Source of the DNA: Gnetum montanum
Lineage: Eukaryota; Streptophyta; Gnetopsida; Gnetales; Gnetaceae
Reading direction: 5' to 3'
Length of the DNA stretch: 64,000 nt
Assembly (NCBI GenBank): GCA_015680685.1
Contig: MNCI01027002.1
Span: forward strand, 501,044-565,043
The translations under genes were made by a program, and so were the position numbers. The notes below the pieces were generated by a model. It worked only from the letters and a program-made list of their open reading frames with translations. It ran no database searches and was not told where the DNA came from. Shown in pieces: positions 32,507 to 45,299 of this stretch; the stretch's first letter is position 1, and each line of letters starts with the position of its first letter.

Positions 32507-34786
32507 CTACTTGCTATTAGAATGGGGGATATCCCTCATAGCTAAATGGTTGAGGATGGAAAGGATTAATAAATGACGATGGGGATCCTTGCATGTTTGA
32601 AATATTAGAGCCCAGTCATACTTACCCCATTGGGCTTCACACACTTGATTATCAGAAGCATAGTGGGGAAATTTATACGATGTAGTTCCCAGATAACAAG
32701 TTGACCCACTATGATATTTCAAACCATTAGATGGTATGCAAGGATTGGGATGACGCCTTCCATGGCTGTGTTCATTGGGCCATATTGTTGTTGGAGGATG
32801 AATTGGTGGCCCTATTGAAGTAACATGAGGCGTGGGGTTTGAAGGTAAGGGTGCACCACAGGTTTGGACTTTTGCTAAGTTGGATGATGCAGTGGCCTCA
32901 GAATTGTGTTATCCCTTCCTAGGATCATTTCTAAAGAAGGGACACCTTCGATGTTGAGAAGGTACCTCATTGCCATTGGCAATATTAGTGCAAGTAACGT
33001 TCAGTGGTTGTTGCTGTGGTGCAGATACCTTAGGAATAGTTGGTGGTGATGTAGAAGGAGAAAAAAATGAGAATGTTGAAATTGAGGAGTAGTGTGAGGT
33101 ACACAAGGTGGTGGTTGTGTTGAAGGCATGGGCTGATAGTATTCAGGAGAATGGTAATGTGGTGAGATAAAGTGCATTGGGCCAGTTGGAGAAACAGGAT
33201 GTTGAACAAATAAGCATTTGGGTTCAGATGATATGAAGGGTGTCGCTAGTTTAGTGGTGGTCTCCTCCACAATTGGGATTGTTGCCACTATGATCGAACA
33301 CAGTATCTCTATACGAACTCTGGATGTAACATGTTTCCCCAATGCTCATATAAATGTAACAATATTGGGCATTGGCCCTTGGGGTGATCATATAGGCATA
33401 TGTTGCATTCATACATATGATTCAAAGTTGAGCTCTTATTTTCATCATCCCTTATTTCTTATTGTTTACTGTTTTGTCCTATTTCTTGGGTTTTCAAAAC
33501 TCTATCTCCAATAATATTGATAAATTCTCCACACCTTTTATACACCCATTCCAACATCTTATTGATCTTTGCCTCGACTTCTTCTAATGATTGTTGTATC
33601 AGAAAAGATGTTTCTTTCTCCTTGTGATTGGTTGATTTCTCCTTTTTATGATCATGGACCCTTGTTAAGTTGAGATTTTGGTCCTGTTGATGTTTTTCAA
33701 CACTCTCCCATCTAGCGATTTCTCCTTCTTCTTTTGCTACCTGCTTAATAATCTCTTGGACTTGATGGGTTCGTAGTTCATATAGTTGACCTTGGGCGTA
33801 CATTCCTAAGGTCTTTCTTGTTTCATCACGAAGCCCATCAATGATATGGTACATTAGCCTTTCTTCAAATAACTCATGGCCTAGACAGTTGTTTAACAGT
33901 GCATAATATCTTTCTAAGGCCATGTCCAAGGGTTCATGTTGTGCTTGTTTCCACTCTTGGATTTGTTTCCTCAAGACAAACACTCTTGTGTAGGTTTGAT
34001 ATCTTTTATTAAAGACTTCTACCATTGTTGGCCAATGTCGTATTGAATTTGGTTTTAATGATCTATACCATACTTTTGCTTGGCCAATGAGTGTCATAGG
34101 GAAGAGCTTGAGTTTTTTCCAACCATTATCAATGTTGTTCCATGAGCAGGCATCGTAGAAGACTTGTAAATGTTGATGCAGATCTAAGTCATAGCCTCCT
34201 AAGAAATTAGGAAAGTTGTTTAAATCAAGCCTATGTAGATGCCTCTCTTTACGATGCCTACGAGAGATTCAAACAACCTCTTGTATTGGTGTTAGGCTCT
34301 TAGTGGCCAGCAGGGGGGTTCATCATCACTAAGTAGGTTGTGAGTTTGTAAGTTGGGATGATGTTGCCTTCATTTATATTGGTGTTCTTGATTTTCTTTG
34401 TGAGCTCAATTTTTAGTTCTACGTCGATCCCTTGAAAGATAGTCATCTGTGTCACAATCTAATGTTGAAGGAATAGAGGAAGAGAAGGAACTGTAAAACT
34501 TGTTATGACTTTCGTAAGTCTTCCAATCATCCCCATGTAAGTTATTGTTAGTTATTGAGAAGGTCTTAGGCCTTTTGGGCCTCCTCGTTCTATGGGATGT
34601 CTCATCCTCACTAGAGGTGTCAAAGATAGATGACGAGAGTCTTTGAGTATTTTTGGGGTGTTCATAAACATAGGGGACTCCTACATAAGGTTGAGTACTC
34701 CAATCTTCATTGTCATCTAATTCGTTGGTTCTCCAATGAACTGCCTCACCAGAGGTGGCATTATTATAGTCTCGTAGGAGAGGCAT
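32507..34786 (-). pseudogene. H1 gag
   Basis: The N-terminus MPLLRDYNNATSGEAVHWRT starts at 34,786. The retrotransposon-gag core at 34,260-33,459 reads LDLNNFPNFLGGYDLDLHQH, KVWYRSLKPNSIRHWPTMVE, KRYQTYTRVFVLRKQIQEWK and MYHIIDGLRDE. The C-terminal part is Pro/Ser/Thr-rich and ends DIPHSNSK at 32,507. Open blocks are 34,406-34,786, 33,459-34,097 and 32,909-33,342 in different frames, so it has frameshifts. Gag forms the cytoplasmic particle. It lacks a clear CCHC knuckle; CPFF(R/K) in the C-terminal part may be a remnant. It pairs with H2 gag at high identity. Confidence 0.85.
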
Positions 34787-34927
34787 GGTTGTGAAATTGT
34801 GTGTGAATTTATATGTGACATTTTATAATTATTTCTTCCTAAAAGATATATCGTTAATTCCTATACAATGACCTTGTATGATATAACTAATCTAGATAAC
34901 TAGCACCGTCCCCAGCAATGGCACCAA

Positions 34928-35750
34928 TGATGAGTGGCGAGGTACCCCTACACTCAACCATATGAATACGAGCATTACACGCATGATCCAGTTGAACTCT
35001 GCAGATAAACTAGTTGTGGCATCTAGACAGCTATCCTTAGGTCAAAATTTGCTATCTTCCCACCTGGACTATTATTATCTTTGTCACGTATGGTTTAGTC
35101 CAGAGTGAGGTGTATGATGTGGTTTCTAATCTAATGCTACTCCTGAAGGAAATGGAAAGTAATATTCACTAATTTAGGAGAGAGAGGGTAAGAAGGAATC
35201 TAAGCTAGCCTATGTGCAATGAGCATCCATTCCTTGATTATCTGCACACATCTTGGACTTCATGCACAACTACCACTGGGATTACCAAGCACAGATCCTA
35301 GGTATGCTACTGGGTTACCAAGTAGTCACACTTAAATGCTCATAATCAAGTTGTACTCATTTTATGTTTTAACATGAGTTTAAGGGTGAGAATGATTAAC
35401 TAGGAAAGTAGTAAATAACAATTAATTAAATGATTAAACTAAGTGAATGCTACAATGACAAAGTAATCTCGATCTTTATTGTTGGTCATGTGCCTGTCCA
35501 AGTACATCACACTTGAATAAAGGATGTTGTACAATTACAATCATCACACTGTGGGCATACACTGCGAGGAAAAGGGTTGAGAGGAAAAACCAGAACTAAA
35601 ATCAACCTTAACTCTTAAACTAAAGCTGACAAAAAGTTACCTATTGGATCTGTCTACCTCTTATTTATAGATGAGGAGACAGGCTACGATATCGTGTATG
35701 TGATATCGCGTTGAATGCGATATTGTAGGTGTGTTACTCATGAATCATCA
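34928..35750 (-). repeat. H1 5' LTR, full length
   Basis: 823 bp, starting TGATGAGTGGCGAGG and ending ATGAATCATCA on the plus strand. Adjacent GGCACCAA at 34,920-34,927 is the reverse complement of the primer site. A TATA box (plus strand TTATTTATAG, 35,661-35,670) and the palindrome (35,683-35,710) lie in U3. Confidence 0.9.
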
Positions 35751-36003
35751 ATGTTCAAATGATAAAACTGCAAGAGCTCTACTACAACTATCACTTGACA
35801 TCCCATAAACATGGTTGGTAAGCATATATTTATAGATTTTATTTTAGAGCTACATCGATAGGACCCCATAGATGCAGTAAATGCCACGTCGATGCGACCC
35901 TGTTGACTGGGCAAAACCATGTAGATGGGGACGTGTTGATGGGGCCCCATCAATGATGCCACATCAACAAGGATCCATTGATGTGACACATCAATAATTC
36001 ATC
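35751..36003 (-). repeat. G 3' LTR, truncated
   Basis: It matches the last part of the right LTR (ACAACTATCACTTGAC, CATAAACATG, CCATGTAGATGGGG). The outer portion is missing at the H1 boundary. The inner edge is TTCATCG at 36,003. Confidence 0.85.
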
Positions 36004-36189
36004 GTACCCCCATGACTAAATGAAAACTCATCATCAAGTTCCTTTGAAAAATTGAAAAGGTATGGGATCATTGACTGATTCTTGACATTACAAACTAACT
36101 TTAAAAATTGAGTGCCTAAGTATACAAATTAACAACATTACAAAAATTATGATGTTCATGACACTAAATTGAACACCATGACATGACTA

Positions 36190-39110
36190 CTAAAAATTGG
36201 ATAGGATATCCTATGATGGCATGAAGGTAGTTGAGAAGATCAGAGAGTTCCAGATGTTGGAGGTACTTGAGGTTCTGAAGGACCTTCACCAGCTTTGGGC
36301 ACATGCAATGGTTGAGGGGGCTATGATGGTTATGCTATGGCTACAACCTCTATTGGAAGAAGAAATGCACCTAGTAATGCCTTCATCTTCTCCTCTTTAC
36401 TCTAGGGATTGTTCACAGTCCACATGGCATCCCTAATGTGGGTTAGAATGGGGATATCCCATGGAGAGGGCATTACTAGGAACAACAACTTAATGTTGAC
36501 AAACTAAGTAGCAAATTGTTTGCATTCAACATTGAACACCTTGACTATGTTTTTTAGCTCCTGGTAGTCGTTCATTCTTTTAGCCAGGTTCTCAAAAATA
36601 GATCTCTAATTAGTGTATTTGCCCTTGAGAACCTAGATTTCTGCATTTACCACTACAAGCTTTTGCATGGTGTCCTTGTGATGCTTGAACATGGCCTCAT
36701 ACAACAAGTCCAAGCTTGCCACTTACTTTTTCAATTTTGACCATGATAGTTAATATAGCTAGATTTTCATATCGAAGATTGGCAAGTTTCATGTATTGTA
36801 TCATCTTCTCAATTTACAACTCTTTCATGAGGATTTTTGCCTTATTCTGGGAATCTATCCCATCAATGATAGCTTATCAAACTTCTCTTTCTTGCTAAAG
36901 TTGCTAGAGGGTTTTATTTGCTTTTCCTTCACTAGCTAGATGTACTTTTCATTAACTTCTTTTTATAGACCAACCTGATCTCTATAATGATCCTTGACTC
37001 TCTTAAATTTAAGAGCCTTTGATTTCTAGGTGGCTATGTCTATTGTAGTCTTTTGGCAAAGGGCATAGACCTCCTCCTTGGAGAGGTTTTTATTTTCAAT
37101 GATCAATCTCCTTAGCTCTATGTTCATACTAGCTAGTTGCTCCTATTTTTTATGGATAAAGTTAGTCAATTGTTGTCTATGCTCATCAAAATTTCACAGG
37201 TAATGGTTTTCTATAGTCAGTTGTACATTCTCCTAGCATGTCAAATCCAAGGCCTTTTGAATTTTATGCTAGGTAGCCTCTACCAAGAATTAGTAAAACA
37301 CTGCTATCTTCATTGCACCCTCAAACCCTTTCAATCTAGTGTAAAGTTGTTCAAGAGCTTCATCTCTTGTTAATGTTAGGCTAAGAATTGTAGGGTTAGC
37401 AATTTGGGCTCTTAATTTAGCAACTTTAGTAGCCAAGAATTTGTTCAACTCCTTAGCTATTTTGAGTTGCCCTTCTAAGATGATGTTTTTGCCTCTTACC
37501 TATAGTAGCTCCAACTAAGTTGCAATAATACTATCTAGAAGATCAAAGACATCCAGAAGTAGTTACCTACTTTCCACCAGTTGGTCCAATAGTTCTTCAT
37601 GCTATGCTATGCTTAATTTTCTATGGATGGTTCTTGCAAACATCTACACATAATTGAGTGCAATGACATCTAGCATATATGCTAAAGGTAAATTGAGTAT
37701 TTTGACAATTTTGTTAACAACCACCTCTAGTGTTCTCTCTTTACCTTGGTGCTACATCCCAGCACTATTGCCCCCTCACCTTTCTTCAAGCGCACCAAGA
37801 GAGTCATAGCATTTCTAAACATTTCTAGTGAGAGATATTGTAACCTAAACATTTCTAGTGAGAGATATTGTAACCTATCTAGTGTTATGATTTTACCTCA
37901 TGGAAAACTATGTTCTTTGGGTTGAGAAAATGGATCCACTTACCTCCATTAGGTTGACTATTCAGACCACCTCATTTAGGTGACTCATCACTAGTTGGTA
38001 CATAGATGGATCACCATCACTCATGCCTACTCATTGCTCATGTTTTCTCAAGAGCCATTCTTGGTACTCATATAATTTTTAGGCTATTTGAGTGCTAGTT
38101 GGAGATGGTGGTTGCTTCTCCTCTTCTTGAATGATTATTATAGGCATTTTTTCTTTCATCATCTTAACCTCATCAGTAGTACGAGCATGCTCAACAACAT
38201 CATTTGTATAATGGACTATCCCTCCCCTTCAATAAAGTTTTTAGATGTGGCATGGAAAGGGGAGTATCTTTCTTCCATGTTCAGTCTCTTTAAACTGGTT
38301 CTCTATCTCCAAATAGATCAATTGTAGAAGGTTGATAGGGAATCTTTCACTTAGAGCAATGCATGCACAAGCAGAAAAGGCAATGATTTTACCAGGCCTC
38401 ACTATGGGATTTAGGTGAAAGGTTGCAATATTATAGTAAATTATTTCTACTGATGTAAGTATCCCTTACTCCTTGTAGTCAACACCATAGCATTGTCAAA
38501 TCCATTCCTTTTTGAGTTTGGGTTCACTTACATTAGAATCTCAGCAAGATTCACCCTGGTTTCTGGCAACCCAAGAACTTAAGTAATGGCCTACATTGAG
38601 TAGGACATTGAGATATCCTTAATTTTGACTATTAAACTAGAATTCCTATTATTCTAGAATAAGAATGTCTCTCCCATGTACCACTTCCCAATGAAAGTGA
38701 TAATTAGCTACATGGAAGAGGTCTTTAGTTGGTCTTATACTTCATTAGGTGCTTGCTCTAGGAAAGGGCCAAAGTTTAACTCCTGGAGCACTATTATTTT
38801 GACCTTCTTGATCAGATTTAATTTAGGTAGGCTTCTCACAAGGTTACCTCAAGGTTTTTTTACTATGCCAATGCCTCATCTTGGTGGGAATGGTTTGTTG
38901 CTATTACTGTTTCCAGAATATATTAACTAGATTCTACCTTGGCCTCTTCCCTAAGAGGACCTATGGTGTGGGTTGCAAGTGGTTCTTCTTAGGCTGGTTT
39001 TTGGTTCCTTCCCATTCTTGCACATTTTTCCCTTTGTTGATAGTTCTCCTTTCTATGTTTTTTTTTCCTTTCAGTGTCATCTATGATCACAACACATCCA
39101 TGGATTAGTA
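36190..39110 (-). pseudogene. G post-integrase ORF3 (LNFGPF domain plus coiled coil)
   Basis: The minus-strand text reads LPKLNLIKKVKIIVLQELNF, then GPFLEQAPNEV, FIGKWYMGETFLF, IVKIKDISMSYSM and VLGLPETRVNLAEIL (38,840-38,530). Further on are VVVNKIVKILNLPLAYMLDV, LDVFDLLDSIIATQLELL, LEGQLKIAKELNKFLATK and AKLRAQIANPTIL (37,730-37,380), a long coiled coil. It ends PKAGEGPSEPQVPPTSGTL near 36,250, parallel to the PMEEPPLPGT end of H1/H2. A tandem 30-bp duplication lies at 37,815-37,874. Extra ORFs between integrase and 3' LTR are known in Athila/Tat elements, sometimes called env-like. I see no membrane span, so I do not call it env. Confidence 0.6.
37815..37874. repeat. 30-bp tandem duplication inside G ORF3
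   Basis: Two adjacent 30-bp units (37,815-37,844 and 37,845-37,874), starting CTAAACATTTCTAGTGAG; length-preserving for the reading frame. Confidence 0.9.
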
Positions 39111-41239
39111 GATGTAACATGGAACTTTCAATATTTAAGTACCTTATCTCATCAGCTAGTTACACTTAGCTAATGTCCTTATTTTTTATTATAAGTGTCA
39201 CTAGAACTCATTGAAAGAGTTTTACTTCTATAATTTGGTGTTTAAATGTTGATTTCTTAGTTAAACCTTTTTGGGAGTTAGAAAAAATGGCAAAACATTT
39301 TCTATAGAAAATGACACATTTGTGGCTATCACAACTAACAGGTTACCTTCTTGTAGCTACAAGGTTGAAGAACAGAGTGATTTGGATAAATGGTTAGGAA
39401 GTTATGGGCTCTAGAATGTTCTAGGCTTTGAAAATTTGAAAAAATTCCTTGGCGTTTGTAAGCAAATGTGAAAATTTCTAAGAGGTTACACATATTTATA
39501 CTATTTTTGAGCTACGTTGACAAGGCCACAAATATGGGGCCTCGTATAGGTATCAACTCCATCAACAAGGCCTTGTTTATGGGGTCCATAAACAAAATTT
39601 TCTACTTTGAATTTCTTGAAAAATACAAGGAATTTTTGAATAAATTTGGAGTCCATGGAGTTTTAGAAAAGCAAATAATATGATGAAATCATTGAAAAGT
39701 ATCTTTGAAAGCTCAAAAATTGAAAAATATGATAGAGAATATCTGTATTGAAAAAAATATGTAAAGGAGCACATGGTTGGATGTAGAAGATGGGTATACA
39801 AAAGATTCTAATTGCAAGAATGCCTAAGAATAAGGTGATTAACAAACCTAACCAAGAGATATGCAAGTGGATCCTTCCCGTAGTAGGTACATGCCTTGTT
39901 TTCCCTTGCATATCCTCAACCTAAAGAGTCTATGGGACCCATAGGCAATTAATGGTTAATGAAAATTAAGGATCAAAACCTAGAAGATTCTACCAAAGAA
40001 TTTGAGTACATTAGACAAGGACACCGAATCAAGAACATGGACAACAGCAGTGAGGTGTGTTTTGGGCAACATACACGAATGATAAAGAAGGTGGAATGGA
40101 ATTCCAAAATTGAGATCATAAGAAGTCCCTTGTGGATTTTGTGTTTAAATGACTTAAGAAGATTGATCCTTACTCCATAGAAAAACCAACTAATTCCAGT
40201 GACTTTGCATCATCACTCCAAGATCGATCCACCTCCTCAAGACACAAGAGTGCTCCCACAAAACAACCGTCATTTCATAAAGAGAAGACAAGCGAAGTAG
40301 GAAGTGAGAGAGAGACTTAGTTATAAGGGACCTTCATGCATAGGTAACATTTCTTTCTAGTCCCATAACTAGTGCTTATAGCATGTTCATTTCATTTTTA
40401 TTTTTATTTTCTTTTTTCTTTCTTTTTAGATGGGAACCACACCATGCAAAGACTTTATTTAACTTCCTATTATTGGTCAACACGAAATGGTAAGAAGTAT
40501 ATAAAAACACCCATGCACCTGAGCTAGTAAAAGAGTACAAAGAGCATTGAGTCCCCTTAAATTCACACCCTGTGCAAACCTTTGAATCCTTCCCAATTTT
40601 GGAAACTACCAAGGTCATACATTTATTAAAAGTTTATTTAATGAAAAGAGATTTTTCAAACTTCCAAAATAAGAAAATCCATAGAGTTTGTGAATGGGTG
40701 GATGTTGTGGACTTACTACCTATTCTATGAAAAAGAAATCATGACTTAGCCATTTGTACAAAAATTCAAAAATTGAAACTAGACATTAGCAAACAAAATA
40801 TTAGGCACAAACCACCATTAGTAATAGCTACAACACTAATGTGTCCTATTGGCACAAAGCATGTTTATTAGCAAAAATTAAAAAAACATACTAAAATAAA
40901 GTAAAATATATAAGAAAGTGTAAAATACTCAAAAAATATTTAAATGTACTAATGATGTTATAAAACAAAAAATTCTATAAAATAGGAAGAAGTTTTAAAA
41001 TCAAAAAGGTGTAAAATAAATAATTTACAAAGAAAAAAATGTGTAAAACAAAAAATAAAAAAAAAGTAAGAAGTCATGTATATCATTAGCACGGATGGCC
41101 ATCTCCCTCATGATTGAGTTCGAAGGAGGAGATCTAAAAAATTGAGCATGGTTACTCATCTATTGAGGTATTTGTTGCACTGGTTTGCTTTAGCTCATGG
41201 AGAAGCTTTATCTATTCGATGTTGACCAACTACTTTTTA
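39111..41239 (-). other. G spacer between integrase and ORF3
   Basis: AT-rich, with A/T runs at 40,390-40,430 and 40,860-41,070 and only short ORFs. It corresponds in position to the H1/H2 spacer. Confidence 0.6.
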
Positions 41240-42450
41240 TTTAGGTGTTCAGGTTTTTCTATGTTCATTACCTTAGAAGAAAAGGTTTCATTAATTATAT
41301 AAGGCCCCTCCCACAACATTTGAAATTTCAGATTTTTAGGTATGTGTGTGGGATTCCAATAAAGAACCTTATCTCCCAGTTGAAATTTTACTTTTCATAT
41401 TATAAAATCATGACATTGCTTATTGAATGCCTTGTGCACCTCATTCCAAGAGCCATACTTAGGTAAAGATCAATCTTTCTTTTTGTGCCATACTTAGGTA
41501 AAGATCAAAGTCACAGGCTGTTGAGAGTGTATAGAGCTTGGATTGAATTAGGAACGTTGGAATTTTTTTGTACACTAGCTCATAGGGAAGGTAGCCAATG
41601 GTGAGTTTTCATATTGAGTAGTAGGCCCAAAGGGCATCATTAAGTTTCATACTCTAGTCTCTCCTATATTTCCTAATAGTTCTCGTTAAAATCTTTGTAA
41701 TCTCCCTATTAGTCACCTCTACTTGACCATTGGCTTAGGGGTGATAGAGTGTTGTTAATTTATGTTCAACCACCAAGTGTTGCATGAGTTTTTGAAAAGT
41801 GGCAACTGTAAAATGGGTTTTGTTGTTAGAAATCAATGCACGTGGCACTCAAAACATGTTCACAACACTTTGTTGTACAAGTCAAGTAATAGTGGATGAT
41901 ATATAATTGGTGACGACTGCTGCTTCTATTCATTTGGTACAATAGTCAATGATGATGATTATATATGCCTTCTCGTTGAACATGGGTGTGATGGGATCCA
42001 TGAAATCTATACCCCATATATTAAAGGACTCTATTGGTTGAATCCACTATTGAGAACCCTCCATTCATGTGGTCATCCCACCATCTCATTGAGAACATTC
42101 ACAGGATCAAACAAATTGGTAGACATCCCTAAAGATTATAGGCCAATAGTATCCTACCATCAAGATTTTTATAGCCATGTGTCTTCTAGTATAGTGGCCT
42201 CTACAAGGACCTTCATAGGCATCCTGGAGAATGCATAATTGATCTGCATCAAGTACACACTAGCAAATGAGGCCATTAGCACACACCTTGTAAAGATGTT
42301 CATTGATTTCTATGCAGTGCTTAGCTCAATGAAGAAATTGTTGTTTCTTTCTATGGTTCAAATCTTGTGGCACCTCCTAAGTTAGAAGATAAGTGAGGAT
42401 TCTATCATATCATTTTGATTCTCTGGACATAGCAATAAAGAGGAGTTCAT
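41240..42450 (-). pseudogene. G integrase
   Basis: The catalytic core is on the minus strand: SFNIWGIDFMDP (about 42,030-41,990), then DYCTKWIEA, a degraded ISDNGTHF (ISNNKTHF) at about 41,850, and YHP*ANGQVEVTNREITKIL (41,755-41,690). The second catalytic Asp is Asn. Upstream text at 42,300-42,450 is the expected place of the zinc-binding HHCC region but is poorly preserved. Integrases of this clade end without a chromodomain, and none is seen. TAG and TAA codons break the frame. Confidence 0.85.
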
Positions 42451-42479
42451 CAGGAAATTGGTTAGAAAGTAGATTCTCC

Positions 42480-42880
42480 TCCTCTTCGTTATTTCATCAT
42501 AATTGAGACAAGTGATCAATGACTACATTCTTAGTTCCCTTTTGATCTACAATTATAAGATTGAATTCTTGCAAGATCATTAGCCACCATATGACATGAG
42601 GACTCACTATTAGCTTGTTCATGAGGAAGTGGATGGCATCATGATCAATGTGCACAAACACTTTATATCCAAGCACATAGTGCCTAAACTTTTTAGGAGC
42701 ATACACCATCACCATCAGTTCCTTTTTATTGTGGTGATGTAATTTAATTGTGCATCCACAATGCTTCAACTTGAGTAGTGGATGTAATATGTAATATGGA
42801 TATTTCTTATTATCCAATTGTGTAAGCACATCTCCCAAGGTGTAGTTAGATGCATCCATCATGATATGAAATGGTCTGGA
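42480..42880 (-). pseudogene. G RNase H
   Basis: Open for 121 codons (42,862-42,497). MMDASNYTLGDVLTQLDN is the RNase H start (family text: CDASDYAVGAVLGQ), followed by NKKELMVMVYAPKKFRHYVL, GYKVFVHIDHDAIHFLMNK and the end GTKNVVIDHLSQL (family: NVVADHLSRL). The enzyme removes RNA from RNA-DNA hybrid during reverse transcription. The D of DAS, E of KEL and D of IDH are present. This is the best preserved part of G. Confidence 0.9.
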
Positions 42881-42999
42881 CTAGTCAAGTGCTCATAGAA
42901 TTAGAGTTTCAATGAGCTTATATTTAAGGCTTTAGAATTATTTTTCACATTTCTTGGTTCAAATGATAAGAGTATCTTCCTTTTCTAGCTCATCCAACA

Positions 43000-43770
43000 G
43001 TTTTTCAATCTTAAAGAAATTCTCTATGAATCGTCAGTAGTAACTAGTGTGTCCAGGGAATGACTAAACATATTTGATAGTTTTTGGTTAATCAATGATT
43101 TCTTGGATGATCCTTATCTTTTTAGGGTCTACCTCAATCCCTTTCTACAAAATTTAATGCCCCAATACAAAGCCCTCTTGGACCATGAGATGGCTCTTTT
43201 ACCAATTGAGTCATAGATTTGTTTCCACACATCTTTTTACTATTTTCTCAAGGTGGTCCAAGGCTTGCTCAAATGTAGCACCATAAGTAGAAAAGTCACC
43301 CATGAAAAATTCCACTCTAGTACCTATTTGCTACTGAAAGATTGTTAAGACTAGACATTAGAAAGTGGTAGGAGCATTGCACAAATCAAAAGACACCTTA
43401 TGATATGCAAAGGTCTCCCAAGGACTTGTGAATGCTATTATGACTAAATCTATAATAGCAATGCCTAGATATGACATCCAATACCTAATCAATGAATGGA
43501 AATGAAAAATGATCTTTAAATGTTGCTCTTTTTAATAGCCTGAAGTTGATACAAACCCATCCTTTGCCATCTCTCTTTAATACTATGATGAGTGGACTAA
43601 CCCACTCACTCTCTAAAATGAGGTAGTTGAGTCTTACCTTAAGGAGTTTCTCAATCTCCTCTTTGATAATTTGCTTCAATTTTGGGTTCAAATGCCATTA
43701 TGGTTGTCTCTTTGGCTTCATGGATGGATCAGTGTAAATGTGATGCTGGCATATCCATGGATCAATTCAA
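43000..43770 (-). pseudogene. G reverse transcriptase
   Basis: The open block 43,691-43,485 reads MNPKLKQIIKEEIEKLLK, YLILESEWVSPLIIVLKRDG and INFRLLKRATFKDHFSFPFI, the fingers and first palm motif of Ty3/gypsy RT. The Asp of the first motif (DYRKLN) is Asn. Downstream palm text, including the expected YxDD region at about 43,300, is shifted and hard to follow. It is non-functional. Confidence 0.85.
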
Positions 43771-43959
43771 GTGAGATTAGGATATGATCAAGAAAAGGAA
43801 ATTGACCATTTTTTAACCACTTTGAATAGTTTTGCTTTCTGTTCAGGATAAAATTTCACATTAAGTATGACTAACTTGTTGTTTTTTAAGAATGCATATT
43901 CTAGGCTAGTAGATAGAGTTTTTAAGTCTAAGGGCTCTTGTTTAAAATTCTTAGGGATC

Positions 43960-44610
43960 TCTAACTCTCCCCAATTGATATTAGCATTTTCATCATTAGA
44001 GAGTCGGTGATAAACTTACTTAGTTCATCCATGCTTGTGACATAAGCACATGTCAAGCTCTCAGTAGGTTTCATGCACATTGTTTTGCTAACAAAATCAA
44101 TAATCATCCATTGTGTGTCCTCTTGTTTTGTGGCTATTGCATACAAAATATTTGAATACCTATCTCATGTGCACACCACTTGCATGTGGAAATTGATGCT
44201 CATTTCATAGACTAAAGATTTTACACACAATTGCACCATATATCACTATACACAATGCATGGAACTTGTTTCTTTTGGATCTTTCCAAATGCATCTTCCT
44301 TTGATATTTCCAAGGAAAGATCTTTAATGTCCATTCTTGCATCACTAGTGCTTAACCATGCCCATTTTGTAATGATTGGGAAGTCTCTCTTGTATTTTCC
44401 AACCTTGATTACTAGGAAGTCTATAAGATAAGATCATTTATAGACAATGGTTAGAATGTTTTCAACTAGTCCTAATGGAATAGTGATGGACTAGTCTACC
44501 AATTCTAATATGATATTTCTCTTCTTAAGAGGTGTTAGGTTCCAAGAAATATACATCTCATGAGATATCAAGTTCATACTAGAACCTAAATCAAGAAAAT
44601 ATTTACATGG
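43960..44610 (-). pseudogene. G aspartic protease
   Basis: KYFLDLGSSMNLISHEMY at about 44,605-44,550 carries the active-site triad as DLGSS (44,592-44,578); DLGAS is usual in this clade. Then ITIPLGLVENILTIV is the second block. The protease frees gag and pol products. The C-terminal side blends into pol text at 44,146-43,961 without clear motifs. Confidence 0.8.
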
Positions 44611-45299
44611 TTCATTCCTAGTAATCTATAAATAGATAAGGGTACCCCAAGATTAGCTAATTTTCTGGGAAGGTTGCTTGCCAAAATCCAATCAGATATG
44701 ATATGAGTAAGCATAATAATATGGATTTTAGGTAGCATTTAGTTTGAAGGGGATCCATTGGAATGGTTTGTAGAGGATAAAGCAGGAATAGGATGATCAG
44801 CCACCTAAGTCTATGAGGGCTTAGTAGGATTATTAGGTTAGATGAATGGTCTTTTATGAGCATGAGGTTCTGAACCCCTCAATTGATGAACTAGTTGTAG
44901 ATTGACAACCCTAGGAGCATTACATTACTATAGCTAAACTAGAAGCTTACCTTGCATAGATGGAGTAGGCAATAGTTGCATTAAAGATGGAGGAACAATT
45001 GTAGAAATAGAAGGAGGATAAAATGTAACGTCCCTCTTGGAATATGAAGAGTAACATCTGTAGTATTTGGGATGGTGGTAGTAATGTTCAAAAGGAGAAA
45101 CATAACTGGAAGAGCCATGTGGAGACAAGGGTTCCTAAACATAATACCCATATGGGTTTGGTTTCCTGTAAGGGTACTACTACCTTGGTGGTGGCATCCC
45201 CCAAAACTGTAGTTGGTGCCATTATTGATATTACTTGTATGATCATGATCAAGTTCCACTTGGATAATATTGTTGTTATTGCTGATGGAACTACTTAGG

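Larger units (their letters stand above)
29424..35750 (-). mobile_element. H1, gag-only LTR element, minus strand, 3' LTR truncated
   Basis: The 5' LTR is 34,928-35,750 and the 3' LTR keeps only 29,424-29,639. The interior has gag (34,786 down to 32,507), an AT-rich spacer and a second ORF (about 30,590 to 29,815). No protease, integrase or RT is seen, so it resembles the TR-GAG class of non-autonomous elements. It is inserted into the 3' LTR of G: its right edge at 35,750 abuts G LTR sequence at 35,751. The G sequence expected on its left is missing. Confidence 0.88.

Noticed and set aside
36716-39108. Hydrophobic plus-strand ORFs suggesting membrane proteins
   Set aside because: They are antisense to the G ORF3 coiled coil, where the minus strand gives the meaningful text.
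36190-39110. Calling G ORF3 an envelope protein
   Set aside because: No signal peptide or membrane helix can be read on the minus strand; the text is coiled coil and a transposon-protein-like domain.
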